Shown: positions 52,530 to 61,027 of the stretch, piece by piece | Layout of the letters: every line of letters begins with the position of its first letter | How positions within the stretch are numbered: position 1 is the first letter of the stretch | DNA from: Flavipsychrobacter sp. | Lineage (GTDB): Bacteria > Bacteroidota > Bacteroidia > Chitinophagales > Chitinophagaceae | Length of the DNA stretch: 64,000 nt | Direction: 5' to 3' | Assembly (NCBI GenBank): GCA_016786665.1 | Contig: JAEUVZ010000069.1 | Location: 60,352 to 124,351, forward strand | Notes under the pieces: generated by a model | Seen by the model: the letters and a program-made list of their open reading frames with translations, nothing else | The model's database searches: none | Told to the model about the DNA's origin: nothing | Position numbers and translations under genes: made by a program

Positions 52530-54470
52530 ATGAAAAGAGTTTTATCGCTCCTGGCATTGCTGCCATTCTGCTCCGCTTTGCTGGCGCAGGATGCCCAACA
52601 TCATCCCTGTGCTGAAAAACGGATAAACAGCGGCACCATACCCCACCTGCTGGCTAAGAGTACCAACCTGGTGCCCGAGGAAGACTATTATGATATTAAA
52701 CACCTCGCGCTCAACTTTCGCCTGACGGATACCTCCATATATGTGCAGGGCGATGCAAAAACTACCGCGCAGGTAGTGGTGCCCACCATGAGTGTATATG
52801 CCTTTGAGCTAGACAGCATGCTCACTATCGATTCTATTATTCTCAACGGGCAATACCACCTCACCAGCACCAATGTGGGATACATCCGCCACGCCAACCT
52901 CCCGGTTACCCTGCAGCAGGGAGATATGTTTGATGTACACATTTACTACAATGGCACCCCTCCTACCGGCACGGGCTTCTTCACCGGCATCATGCACTCA
53001 ACGGGTGCCGGACCCACCGATATGGTCTATACCGTCAGCGACCCCTACGCTACCAAAGACTGGTGGCCGGCCAAGCAATCACTGCAGGATAAAATAGACA
53101 GTGTGGATATGCGCGTCACCGTTCCTGAATATTGCAAAGCAGGCAGCAACGGACTCCTTCAATCGGTGACACCCGCAGACGCCGGGCACGTACTGTATCA
53201 CTGGAAAACCAGGTACCCCATCGACTACTACCTCATTTCGCTGGCCATAGCACGGTATTCCGAAAAGCAGTGGTATATGCACTTTGATAACAGTACCGAC
53301 TCCATGCTGATTCAAAACTACTTCTACGACTCTACCAACTTCGTCACCAATTACGGCGCCAACTTCGATAGCGTAGAACATATGGTCAACTACTTTTCCT
53401 CACTCTTCGGGCGCTATCCCTTCTGGGAAGAAAAGTATGGCCACTGCTTCACCACGCTGGGCGGCGGTATGGAGCACCAGACCATGACGACCATAGGCGT
53501 TACCGACACCCGCACCATTGCCCACGAGCTCTGCCACCAGTGGTTTGGCGACAACGTAACTTATAACCAGTGGGAGGACGTATGGCTGAGCGAAGGCTTT
53601 GCTACCTACGCCGAGCAGCTCTTCCTGGAACATTGGTGGGGAGACGCACCGATGAAAACACTCCGCACCCAGCAGTACAACAATGTAATGAGCCAACTGG
53701 GCGGAACGGTCATTGTTACCGACACTACTACCATCACATCACTCTTCAATACCCGCCTGGTGTACCGCAAGGGCGCCGCGGTGGCGCACATGCTCCGCTT
53801 CGTGGCCAATAACGACAGCCTGTACTTTGCAGGCCTCCGGAATTTCCAGGCCGCTCATGCCTATGGCATGGCCACCTCCAACGACCTGAAGAATGCCATG
53901 GCCGCCACCCTGAACACCAACCTCGATACCTTCTTCAACCAGTGGGTGTACGGCGAGGGGTACCCCCGCTACACGGTGGGCTGGTCGCAGGCTGGCCCCG
54001 ACGTGGTAGTGACGCTTAACCAAACAACTTCTATGCAAACCTCGGTGCCGCTCTTCCATACGCCGCTGGAAATAAAATTGAAGTCGCCAATGGGCGATAC
54101 CATTGTGCGGGTGTACAACCACCAGCCACAGCAGAGCTACCAGTTCACCTTCAGCAACTGGATGAACGGCGTGGAAATAGACCCCAACAACCACATACTG
54201 GATAAGGTACTCTCTACTACCAACATCAACGATGTGGCCGCCGCCGCCAAAGTACGCATAGCCCCCAACCCCACCACCGGCGAATGGCAGGCCGAGGGGC
54301 TGGAACCCGGACAGAAGCTCGTGCTTACCGATATGGCGGGCCGCACCGTATGGACGGGCAAAAGCAACGGCCATGCTACCATTATCCCCGGTTCCGGCCT
54401 GCCCGCGGGCAACTACCTGCTGCAGGTGGGCGACATCAACAAGGGCACTATACAGCTTACCCGCCTCTAG
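52530..54470 (+). CDS. M1 family aminopeptidase with T9SS type A tail (second of a tandem pair)
   Basis: This 646-residue paralogue shares layout and many stretches with its neighbour: DWWPAKQSLQDKIDSVDMRV, FGRYPFWEEKYGHC, GGGMEHQTMTTIG, then HELCHQWFGDNV (zinc ligands His332, His336) and Glu355 in WLSEGFATYAEQ. The signal peptide is KRVLSLLALLPFCSALLAQ. The T9SS tail reads VRIAPNPTTGEWQAEGLEPG and ends in GTIQLTRL. The two genes almost certainly arose by tandem duplication. They differ most in the N-terminal ~60 residues and in the active-site neighbourhood (HELGH versus HELCH), so specificities may have diverged. The pair ends in a strong terminator. Confidence 0.94.
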   Translation: MKRVLSLLALLPFCSALLAQDAQHHPCAEKRINSGTIPHLLAKSTNLVPEEDYYDIKHLALNFRLTDTSIYVQGDAKTTAQVVVPTMSVYAFELDSMLTIDSIILNGQYHLTSTNVGYIRHANLPVTLQQGDMFDVHIYYNGTPPTGTGFFTGIMHSTGAGPTDMVYTVSDPYATKDWWPAKQSLQDKIDSVDMRVTVPEYCKAGSNGLLQSVTPADAGHVLYHWKTRYPIDYYLISLAIARYSEKQWYMHFDNSTDSMLIQNYFYDSTNFVTNYGANFDSVEHMVNYFSSLFGRYPFWEEKYGHCFTTLGGGMEHQTMTTIGVTDTRTIAHELCHQWFGDNVTYNQWEDVWLSEGFATYAEQLFLEHWWGDAPMKTLRTQQYNNVMSQLGGTVIVTDTTTITSLFNTRLVYRKGAAVAHMLRFVANNDSLYFAGLRNFQAAHAYGMATSNDLKNAMAATLNTNLDTFFNQWVYGEGYPRYTVGWSQAGPDVVVTLNQTTSMQTSVPLFHTPLEIKLKSPMGDTIVRVYNHQPQQSYQFTFSNWMNGVEIDPNNHILDKVLSTTNINDVAAAAKVRIAPNPTTGEWQAEGLEPGQKLVLTDMAGRTVWTGKSNGHATIIPGSGLPAGNYLLQVGDINKGTIQLTRL

Positions 54471-54495
54471 CAGGTAACGGCACCTGTTTCAATAC

Positions 54496-54531
54496 ATTAT
54501 AAAAGGGCGGGCGACTCCGCCCTTTTATAAT
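54496..54531. terminator. Terminator after the M1 peptidase pair
   Basis: Fifteen-base perfect arms ATTATAAAAGGGCGG and CCGCCCTTTTATAAT with a 6-nt loop, 25 bp past the stop codon. The TTTTATAA run lies within the stem. Confidence 0.85.
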
Positions 54532-54565
54532 GCCAGCGTTTGAAGTTCCGCATAGCCCGCGGGCG

Positions 54566-54573
54566 TATATTTG
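54566..54573 (+). promoter_or_regulatory. TAnnTTTG -7 box for the TerC gene
   Basis: TATATTTG, 17 nt before the ATG at 54591. Its position supports the 54591 start over an earlier in-frame codon at 54540 that would precede the promoter. Confidence 0.55.
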
Positions 54574-54590
54574 CACATCGTTTACACCCG

Positions 54591-55382
54591 ATGGACATTC
54601 AGCATTTATTCCAGGAGATTATAGATAAGCCTACCGCATCGATGGCTATTATTTTCAACCTCATTATTATCGAGAGCCTCCTCTCGGTAGACAATGCGGC
54701 CGTGCTCGCCACCATGGTGCTGGACCTGAAACCGGAACAGCGCAAAAAGGCGCTGCACTACGGCATTATCGGCGCATATGTATTCAGGGGCATCTGTTTG
54801 TTGCTCGCCTCCGTGCTGATAAAAATATGGTGGCTGAAACCCCTGGGCGGGCTGTACCTCCTGTACCTCTGTGTTAAGTACTTTATCCGCAGGCCCACCG
54901 TAGAGCAGATAGAAGCCGAAGCCGTGGAACAGGAAAAAAGCCACGAGGTTACCGGCAACCGCATCTACCGCCTTATCGTTAAGTGGGTGGGGCCTTTCTG
55001 GTCGGCGGTAATAATGATAGAACTGGTAGACCTCACCTTCTCGATCGACAACGTATTTGCCGCCGTCGCCTTTACCGACAATATCCTGCTGGTATGGATA
55101 GGCGTATTTATCGGCATCCTCGCCATGCGTTTTGTAGCCACAGGGTTCGTGCGGCTCATAGAGCATTATCCCTTCCTGGAAACCGCCGCGTTTGTTGTTA
55201 TCGGGGTACTGGGCGTTAAGCTCCTGCTCTCCCTCTACGAGCACTACTACCCCGCATCAGCCATTACCCGGGCACTTACCAGCCACGAGGCCGACTGGGC
55301 CACCTCCCTGCTCACCATCGCCATCTTCCTGGTACCCATACTAGGGTCGCTGTTGTTTAATTACCCTAAACGAAAGGAGTAG
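54591..55382 (+). CDS. TerC family integral membrane protein
   Basis: The 263-residue protein has about seven membrane segments and the two TerC signatures with acidic residues in the membrane: FNLIIIESLLSVDNAAVLAT (about 21-40) and VIMIELVDLTFSIDNVFAAV (about 142-161). TerC/Alx proteins of this kind are linked to manganese export and to metal loading of exported proteins. The older tellurite-resistance name reflects the founding member only. The middle loop (about 100-130) is charged. It is monocistronic and ends 12 bp from a convergent gene. No yybP-ykoY-type riboswitch was recognised upstream; there is no room for one after the promoter box. Confidence 0.93.
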   Translation: MDIQHLFQEIIDKPTASMAIIFNLIIIESLLSVDNAAVLATMVLDLKPEQRKKALHYGIIGAYVFRGICLLLASVLIKIWWLKPLGGLYLLYLCVKYFIRRPTVEQIEAEAVEQEKSHEVTGNRIYRLIVKWVGPFWSAVIMIELVDLTFSIDNVFAAVAFTDNILLVWIGVFIGILAMRFVATGFVRLIEHYPFLETAAFVVIGVLGVKLLLSLYEHYYPASAITRALTSHEADWATSLLTIAIFLVPILGSLLFNYPKRKE

Positions 55383-55394
55383 ACGGGCAGTACT

Positions 55395-56567
55395 TTACTC
55401 CAGGCCTCCATCTGCTTTCGTATGCTGTATATAGTGCGACTCTGTTGCCACCATTATGGGCGTACTGCTAAACAGGTAATATCCTTCGGGCCTGGGGAAA
55501 GCGGCGATGCCCGAATGAGAAACGGATCCGGCAAACTGTCTTTGCCAGTTAAGCGCACCCGTTCCTGTGAAACTCATTAGTACAGGATGGATACTAACCG
55601 GCCCTGACGGGAACAAATCCTGGCAATAACCGGTGGTAATATAACCGCCTTTGCCATCAGGATGAATGCTTGTCAGAAAAGCTTCTACTGTGCCAGTTGT
55701 TGCCTGCTTTTCCCAAATGATAACGCCCGCCGCACTCACTTTCGCCATCCACGCTTCAGGTTGGGTGTTATTAAGTGTCTTAGTCAGTCCGGCTAACACC
55801 ACTTCACTTTCTTCGCTCGCCAACATTTGGGTTATCCATAGCTGCCTGTCACCCGCATCTATATCATGACGCCATTCTTTGTCGCCATTCCCGTTTATTT
55901 TCAACAGGTACGATTGAGTTCCGCTTTGGTTAGTTCTTACCGCCACCACGTAGCCTCCGTCGGGAGTCGCCACTACATCCACCGGCGTTTCCGATGCAAG
56001 CTCATCATAGAAGTGTCGCCAGAGCATAACTCCGTCGTCATTTAGTTTCAGCAACACAAAGCCGTCCGGATTTCCGGCCACCGCTTTCTTATAAAGTATT
56101 ACACTGTTGTTCTGTGCATCACGCACCACTAACGGGCTTATATCGTGCTGTACACTGTCGCCATAGCTATTCAGCCATACACTGTTCCCGCCAGCATCTA
56201 TCCGGCGTGCGGCTACACACATCTTACTGCTGAACCCGCCATTTGCCTGCTGTACTTTACCTACCAATATATAACCGCCGTCCGGCAATTCTGCCATATC
56301 AGTAGGGCGTAGCTCCGCAGGGTCATACTCCTTTTTTTGCACCAGTCTGCGGTCATCGCTAATACGGCCAAAGAAAACAGCCGTACCGCCGCCGGACTCG
56401 CCCGATACAGCAAAGCCCCCACTCGCACAGGCTATCGCCTGCACTATTCTTCCACTGAATTCTGTCCGGGTATATTTATTGGCGGGGATTAGCTCAGGCG
56501 ACTGTTCTTTCCTTCTACAGGAAAACAACAAACACCACAATGCAATCAAAAGTAACAGGTTCTTCAT
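55395..56567 (-). CDS. Lipoprotein with delta-60-like repeats
   Basis: The 390-residue protein has a lipoprotein signal (LLLLIALWCLLFSC, Cys17) and about six ~55-residue repeats with LPDGGYILVGKVQ, TPDGGYVVAVRTN, GKGGYITTGYC and DGVMLWRHFYD-like segments. These match the repeat style of the T9SS-exported protein at 37.2 kb, but here the T9SS tail is absent and anchoring is by lipid. A beta-propeller is likely. Function is unknown. It is convergent with the TerC gene, and 248 gene-free bp separate it from the next gene. Confidence 0.82.
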   Translation of the reverse strand: MKNLLLLIALWCLLFSCRRKEQSPELIPANKYTRTEFSGRIVQAIACASGGFAVSGESGGGTAVFFGRISDDRRLVQKKEYDPAELRPTDMAELPDGGYILVGKVQQANGGFSSKMCVAARRIDAGGNSVWLNSYGDSVQHDISPLVVRDAQNNSVILYKKAVAGNPDGFVLLKLNDDGVMLWRHFYDELASETPVDVVATPDGGYVVAVRTNQSGTQSYLLKINGNGDKEWRHDIDAGDRQLWITQMLASEESEVVLAGLTKTLNNTQPEAWMAKVSAAGVIIWEKQATTGTVEAFLTSIHPDGKGGYITTGYCQDLFPSGPVSIHPVLMSFTGTGALNWQRQFAGSVSHSGIAAFPRPEGYYLFSSTPIMVATESHYIQHTKADGGLE

Positions 56568-56815
56568 AGCCGGTATATTAGTCCGTTTCTACAATAGACG
56601 AAAAAACGCACACACATCTTTGCCCTATACCCCACAAAAGTCTGCCATCCGGGAGTTATTCACCCCTACAAGCAACATTATCAGTATTATCAGAAGGCAC
56701 CTCATTCAATACTTTAAAATTACCACTATTCCTTCATAATCTTACCCTTAATAAGACCTCCCTTAATCGGGAAGAATAGGGGGAAACCCATAACTTCATC
56801 GTAATCTTCTGTTCT

Positions 56816-57487
56816 ATGCCCCATTTACTCGTCTCATTTATTGCTGCCCTCTCTTTACTGTCACTCAACGCCCACGGGCAAAATGCCACGTTTGCGAATA
56901 CGCAGATGAATAAAGTCTACAGAGCGCTGGAAAACCCCATCAGCATCACAGTAGAGGGATATTCCTGGGAATCTATCAGCGCGACTACTGATAACGGCAC
57001 CATTACGAAAAATGACACCGGCCATATTTTCACCTATATCCCCGCTGAGCCCGGCACTGGGAATATCACGGTGTATAGCGGCGGACAAAAAATAGCCGTC
57101 CATCCATTCCGTGTATATACGCCGCCGGCTCCCCATGCGCGTTTCATGCGCCAGGAAGGAGATAGTATTTCGATGAAAAGAATAAAGGAAGCCCCTGGAG
57201 TTACCTGGCGCCTGCTGGACTTCGATTACATGGTGTCCTACAAATTGGATGGCTACACCTTTACGGTAAACAGGGGAAACAAAACACTCGGCAGCTTTGC
57301 CAATACAGGTATGCCATTCAATGCAGGCATAAAACGACTCATTTCTATAATCCAGCCGGGAGATAAAATCGTCATCAGCAATGCATCTGTTACCTATGGC
57401 TCCGTCCATCACAACCTGGAACCGCTTACCGTAAGTGTTGTAGCCAAAGGGAAATGGGATGATGTAGTGTACGAAGAATGGAAGTAA
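56816..57487 (+). CDS. Stand-alone secreted protein resembling the C-terminal domains of GldM/PorM
   Basis: The 223-residue protein has a signal peptide (LLVSFIAALSLLSLNAHG) and then text close to GldM domains 3-4: FANTQMNKVYRALENPISIT, TTDNGTITKNDTGHIFTYIP, FRVYTPPAPHARFM, LLDFDYMVSYKLDGYTFTV and PGDKIVISNASVTYG. In GldM/PorM these periplasmic domains transmit force or proton-motive energy from the inner-membrane GldL-GldM motor to the PorK/PorN (GldK/GldN) ring. Here the transmembrane helix and first two domains are missing and replaced by a cleavable signal. It may compete with or extend GldM at the ring, or serve another role. The gene stands alone next to PorQ. The resemblance is by eye. 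Confidence 0.75.
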   Translation: MPHLLVSFIAALSLLSLNAHGQNATFANTQMNKVYRALENPISITVEGYSWESISATTDNGTITKNDTGHIFTYIPAEPGTGNITVYSGGQKIAVHPFRVYTPPAPHARFMRQEGDSISMKRIKEAPGVTWRLLDFDYMVSYKLDGYTFTVNRGNKTLGSFANTGMPFNAGIKRLISIIQPGDKIVISNASVTYGSVHHNLEPLTVSVVAKGKWDDVVYEEWK

Positions 57488-57569
57488 TGCCTCCATTTCG
57501 TGACACCAATAACAGCAGAAGTGGGGCGAAACATAGGCCACCTTATTAGCCCTTTAGCGGGGCTGGGGG

Positions 57570-58673
57570 TTACCAATCCGGATACACCTTCCCCCAATTG
57601 ATTTTCTCGCCAAACTCGCCAATACCGAATAGTTTATTCAGCGACATATTCAGGCCAAATTCATTGTACGCGCCCGCTATGTGGTAGTAGCTGCGGGCAT
57701 AGTGTACCTGGAATTTATTCAGGTCTATACCAGCGCCAAAAGAGAAACCCGCAGCGCCCTTTTTCTCGGCCATAGCCAGTTCACCGCGCCTCAGGTGATT
57801 GTAGGCCACCGTCAGCGTCAGCCTTTTGGCAATAGTCAGCTCCGTACCAAAGATGAAGTGCCGGAACAGCTTATCGGCAAAGTAGCTCTTTTCTTTCGTG
57901 CTGGTGTCTGCCCCTATCAGGGTCGATTGCGTGCGCGTAGCGGGATCGTCGTAACGTATATCCCACTCATACAGGTGGTGTATGGTGGTAAACAGCCGCA
58001 GCGGTATATGCTTAAAGCGCTTCGATATGCCTATCTGCAGATCGAAGGGCAGCGGCTCCACCACACCCGGCGTGTAGCGTGTCAGCGATACACCCATGTT
58101 CCTGGCCACTATGCCTATGTCCAGCAGCGAGGAGGAGTCGTAATAGTTCACCCCCACATCGGCCAGCAGGGCCGAGGCCCTTTTATCATACAGCGCCGAG
58201 CCCGCATACTTCAGTGTGGCGCCATAGCGCCAGTGCTCGTTGTACTGCCGGGAGGCCACCAGCGATATGCCATAGTCCACCGGTGTAAACTCACCATATA
58301 TATTGCCCACGGGGTCGGTCATCGTCATTTTGCCGTAGTTCAGGTACTGGAACCCCACCGCGAAAGAAGTATTCAGCTTCTCGGAGTGGTAACCGTACTG
58401 CAGGTTCATAATGTTGATGCCGGAGTAGTAGGCGTTGTAGTTAAGGCCCAGTTGGTTGTGCAGCCCGGGACGCATCAGCGAGGGGTTTTGCATCGCAAAG
58501 GCTATATCGCTGGTAGGCATGGCCACACTGATACCCCCCAGCGCCGAAATGTGCGGGGAGTTGGCGAGGCGCAGGTATTCAAAAGCGGCCTGCCCTCCCG
58601 TCACCTGGGCGCGCAGGGGGGCGCTACATGCCAGGCCCAGCAGGAGCGCGCCTGTCCATTTCATCATTCGCAT
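57570..58673 (-). CDS. porQ: T9SS protein PorQ
   Basis: The start at 58673 (MRMMKWTGALLLGLACSAPLRAQ) gives a 367-residue barrel with a signal peptide. PorQ-type text includes GGQAAFEYLRLANSPHISAL, GGISVAMPTSDIAFAMQNPS, then YGYHSEKLNTSFAVGFQYLN and TPVDYGISLVASRQYNEHWR. PorQ is an outer-membrane component of the T9SS attachment complex in the PorV-type barrel family. It ends with KINWGKVYPDW. fabI lies 58 bp upstream on the same strand, so the two may be co-transcribed. Distinction from other PorV/PorQ paralogues rests on the N-terminal signature. Confidence 0.88.
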   Translation of the reverse strand: MRMMKWTGALLLGLACSAPLRAQVTGGQAAFEYLRLANSPHISALGGISVAMPTSDIAFAMQNPSLMRPGLHNQLGLNYNAYYSGINIMNLQYGYHSEKLNTSFAVGFQYLNYGKMTMTDPVGNIYGEFTPVDYGISLVASRQYNEHWRYGATLKYAGSALYDKRASALLADVGVNYYDSSSLLDIGIVARNMGVSLTRYTPGVVEPLPFDLQIGISKRFKHIPLRLFTTIHHLYEWDIRYDDPATRTQSTLIGADTSTKEKSYFADKLFRHFIFGTELTIAKRLTLTVAYNHLRRGELAMAEKKGAAGFSFGAGIDLNKFQVHYARSYYHIAGAYNEFGLNMSLNKLFGIGEFGEKINWGKVYPDW

Positions 58674-58731
58674 ACACTTCCTAAAACGCCTTAAATGCAC
58701 AATTATTGCGGTTTTCCGTGAGTTTCCGGGT

Positions 58732-59565
58732 CTATTTATTTTCCTGGGTGGCATTCTTCATTATCTCTTCTATCAGCGCATCGCTCACGCCGGTAAAGGA
58801 GTAACCCCCATCGTGAAAGAGGTTCTGCATCGTTACCATACGGGTATAGTCGCTAAAGAGGCTCACGCAGTAGTTGGCGCAGTCCTCTCCGCTCGCGTTG
58901 CCCAGCGGCGACATCTTTTCCGCATAATGGAAGAAGGCATCAAAACCACTCACCCCGGAGCCTGCCGTAGTTATAGTGGGCGATTGGGATATCGTGTTCA
59001 CCCGCACTTTCTTTTTAAAGCCATAAGAGTAGCCGAAACTACGGGCTATGCTTTCCAGCAGCGATTTGGCATCGGCCATGTCGTTATAGCCGGGAAACAC
59101 CCGCTGGGCGGCTATATAGCTCAGGCCCACCACCGAGCCCCACTCGTTCAGCGCATCCAGCTTCATAGCCGTCTGCAATACGCGGTGCAGCGACAGGGCG
59201 CTTATATCCAGCGTTTTATGGAAATTTTCATAGTTCGTTTCCGTGTAGGGTATCGCTTTGCGCACATTCGGGCTCATACCTATGGAGTGCAGCACAAAGT
59301 CTATTTTACCGCCCAGCGCTTCCATACTTTTGCTGAAGAGGTTCTCCAGGTCTTCCATATTGGTAGCATCGGCGGGTATCACCTGCGCGTTGCATTGGCT
59401 GGCCAGTTCGTTTATCTTGCCCATGCGCATTGCTATGGGGGCGTTTGTAAGTGTTATCTGCGCACCCGCTTCTACGCAGGCAAGCGCTGTCTTCCAGGCT
59501 ATAGAGCGTTCATCGAGCGCCCCGAATATGATTCCTTTCTTTCCTTGCAGGATTTGATGAGCCAT
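58732..59565 (-). CDS. fabI: NADH-dependent enoyl-ACP reductase FabI
   Basis: The start at 59565 (MAHQILQGKKGIIFGALDE) gives 277 residues; a longer frame upstream would run across the promoter box. FabI-type SDR landmarks are GALDERSIAWKTA for the cofactor loop, FVLHSIGMSP, and the catalytic Tyr-x6-Lys in GYNDMADAKSLLES. The substrate-loop segment ISQSPTITTAGSGVSGFDAF is also typical. It catalyses the last step of each fatty-acid elongation round in the cytosol. A TATTTTTG box lies 33 nt upstream. Confidence 0.96.
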   Translation of the reverse strand: MAHQILQGKKGIIFGALDERSIAWKTALACVEAGAQITLTNAPIAMRMGKINELASQCNAQVIPADATNMEDLENLFSKSMEALGGKIDFVLHSIGMSPNVRKAIPYTETNYENFHKTLDISALSLHRVLQTAMKLDALNEWGSVVGLSYIAAQRVFPGYNDMADAKSLLESIARSFGYSYGFKKKVRVNTISQSPTITTAGSGVSGFDAFFHYAEKMSPLGNASGEDCANYCVSLFSDYTRMVTMQNLFHDGGYSFTGVSDALIEEIMKNATQENK

Positions 59566-59598
59566 TCTAAATTCTTTAATATTTGCTATAAAAATAGG

Positions 59599-59606
59599 CA
59601 AAAATA
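59599..59606 (-). promoter_or_regulatory. TAnnTTTG -7 box for fabI
   Basis: TATTTTTG on the minus strand, 33 nt before the fabI ATG, within the 134-bp divergent space shared with the thioredoxin gene. Confidence 0.5.
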
Positions 59607-59699
59607 CCCAACACCGGGGAGCTTTTTGGCGCCGCACCTGCTTTTATCTGCCCAACTAATCAACCAAATCTGTTATCTTACAAGCCCTTAGCAAATAGG

Positions 59700-60116
59700 A
59701 TGGCACACACACGCTCCATTGGTTACTGGGCACTGCCCTTGTTGTTCCTGCTCTGTTCATTCGGGCCGGGGAAAAAGGGCGAACCCAAAAACCTCACTAA
59801 GGCTCAATACAACAACCTTGTGGGCCAGCAGGAAATGGTGCTGGTCGATTTTTACTCCCCGGGATGTGTCTTTTGCAAGCAACTCTCCCCCAACGTTGAT
59901 AAGATTGAAGAGATTTATAAAGGCAAGGTAAAGGTCATCCGCATCAACGTGCAGGAAAACCGCCTCCTCTCCGAGATGCTGAACATTAAAAGCATCCCCG
60001 CACTCTATCTCTACAAGCAGCAGAAACCTGTATGGAACGCCGTAGGCACCATGGACAAATATGCCCTGATGCTCTCCATCAACCGTTTCCTTTCTTCCGA
60101 GGACCTCCCTTACTAG
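59700..60116 (+). CDS. Exported thioredoxin-fold protein
   Basis: The 138-residue protein has a hydrophobic N-terminal segment (about 8-20, YWALPLLFLLCSFG) and a thioredoxin domain with redox motif GCVFCK (Cys56, Cys59) and cis-Pro loop IKSIPALYLYKQQKP. The CVFC dipeptide differs from the classical CGPC, so redox potential and partners probably differ. It is likely periplasmic. It leads a run of small redox/sulfur genes on the same strand, though 104 bp separate it from the next one. Confidence 0.9.
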   Translation: MAHTRSIGYWALPLLFLLCSFGPGKKGEPKNLTKAQYNNLVGQQEMVLVDFYSPGCVFCKQLSPNVDKIEEIYKGKVKVIRINVQENRLLSEMLNIKSIPALYLYKQQKPVWNAVGTMDKYALMLSINRFLSSEDLPY

Positions 60117-60220
60117 CTACGCCCACCCTACCCGGGGAAAATATTGCTTATGTAACATTTGTTACCGTACACGCCGTGCATTCTCCCCAACTTTGTAATA
60201 ACAACAAAAAACGCGCAGCA

Positions 60221-60433
60221 ATGATAAAGAACATGGGTAGTGCCGACAAAGTGATTCGCAGCCTGGTGGCCGTGCTGATCATCATTCTCTATTTCGCCAA
60301 TGCCATCAGTGGCACCACAGCAATCATTTTGCTGGTGCTGGCAGCGGTATTCCTGCTTACCAGCCTGGTAGGCGTTTGCCCGCTATACCTGCCTTTCGGC
60401 ATACGTACCAATAAACGCAGCGGACAGAACTAA
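60221..60433 (+). CDS. DUF2892 (YgaP-like) small membrane protein
   Basis: The 70-residue frame from ATG 60221 (MIKNMGSADKVIRSLVAVLI) contains two hydrophobic spans (about 12-29 and 33-50) and the family ending LVGVCPLYLPFGIRTNK. This is the DUF2892 module that forms the membrane half of E. coli YgaP, where it is fused to a rhodanese. Here it is separate, with a rhodanese gene 38 bp downstream. The Cys in GVCPLY is conserved in the family. Confidence 0.88.
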   Translation: MIKNMGSADKVIRSLVAVLIIILYFANAISGTTAIILLVLAAVFLLTSLVGVCPLYLPFGIRTNKRSGQN

Positions 60434-60471
60434 CTGCAATCATTACAATAACACAATAAATACAACCAGAA

Positions 60472-60780
60472 ATGTTAGAAGCGATCAGGAAAATGTTTGG
60501 AGGCAGTTCCACCGACCTGCGGGAAGTAATACAAAACGGTGCCGTGATAATAGATGTGCGCAGCACGGGCGAGTACAGCACAGGACATGCAAAGGGTTCG
60601 GTAAATATTCCGCTCGACCGCCTGCAGGCAAAGCTTTCCGGCCTGGACAAAAACAAGCCCGTAATTACCTGCTGTGCCTCAGGCATGCGCAGCTCTTCGG
60701 CAAAAAGCCTGCTGCTCAGCAACGGATTTAAGGAAGTACACAATGCAGGCCCCTGGCAGAACATTCTAAAATACCAGTAA
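60472..60780 (+). CDS. Cytosolic rhodanese-like sulfurtransferase
   Basis: The 102-residue single rhodanese domain has VIIDVRSTGEYSTGHAKGSV and the active loop CASGMR (Cys68 to Arg73, preceded by a second Cys67). Rhodaneses carry sulfane sulfur as a cysteine persulfide and pass it to acceptors such as thiols or cyanide. No signal peptide or membrane segment is present. Its stop overlaps the next ATG by one base, so translation is coupled to the membrane protein that follows. Confidence 0.92.
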   Translation: MLEAIRKMFGGSSTDLREVIQNGAVIIDVRSTGEYSTGHAKGSVNIPLDRLQAKLSGLDKNKPVITCCASGMRSSSAKSLLLSNGFKEVHNAGPWQNILKYQ

Positions 60781-61025
60781 TGACGAACATCATTCAAAAA
60801 CTATCATCGGGCTGGCACCTGGTTCGTATTTTGCGCACGGCACTTGGGCTGGCCGCGGCAGTAGAAGCCATACGCATGCACGACTGGGCGATAGGGCTAC
60901 TGGGAGCCATCCTGCTGTACCAGGGCCTTACCGACACAGGCTGCTGCTCAGCGGCCGGTTGCGCCACCGCTCCGCCACACAACCGGCAAAAGGCGCAGGA
61001 CATTACGTACGAAGAAATAAAATAG
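60780..61025 (+). CDS. Second YgaP-like small membrane protein with Cys-rich loop
   Basis: The 81-residue protein has two hydrophobic stretches (about 16-30 and 36-48) and then a Cys motif TGCCSAAGCATAP, followed by a polar tail. It resembles DUF2892 proteins loosely; the Cys-rich hairpin is its most striking feature and could hold sulfur or a metal. It sits between a rhodanese (1-bp overlap) and osmC (2-bp gap), which ties it to the same job. Family assignment is tentative. Confidence 0.75.
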   Translation: MTNIIQKLSSGWHLVRILRTALGLAAAVEAIRMHDWAIGLLGAILLYQGLTDTGCCSAAGCATAPPHNRQKAQDITYEEIK

Positions 61026-61027
61026 AC

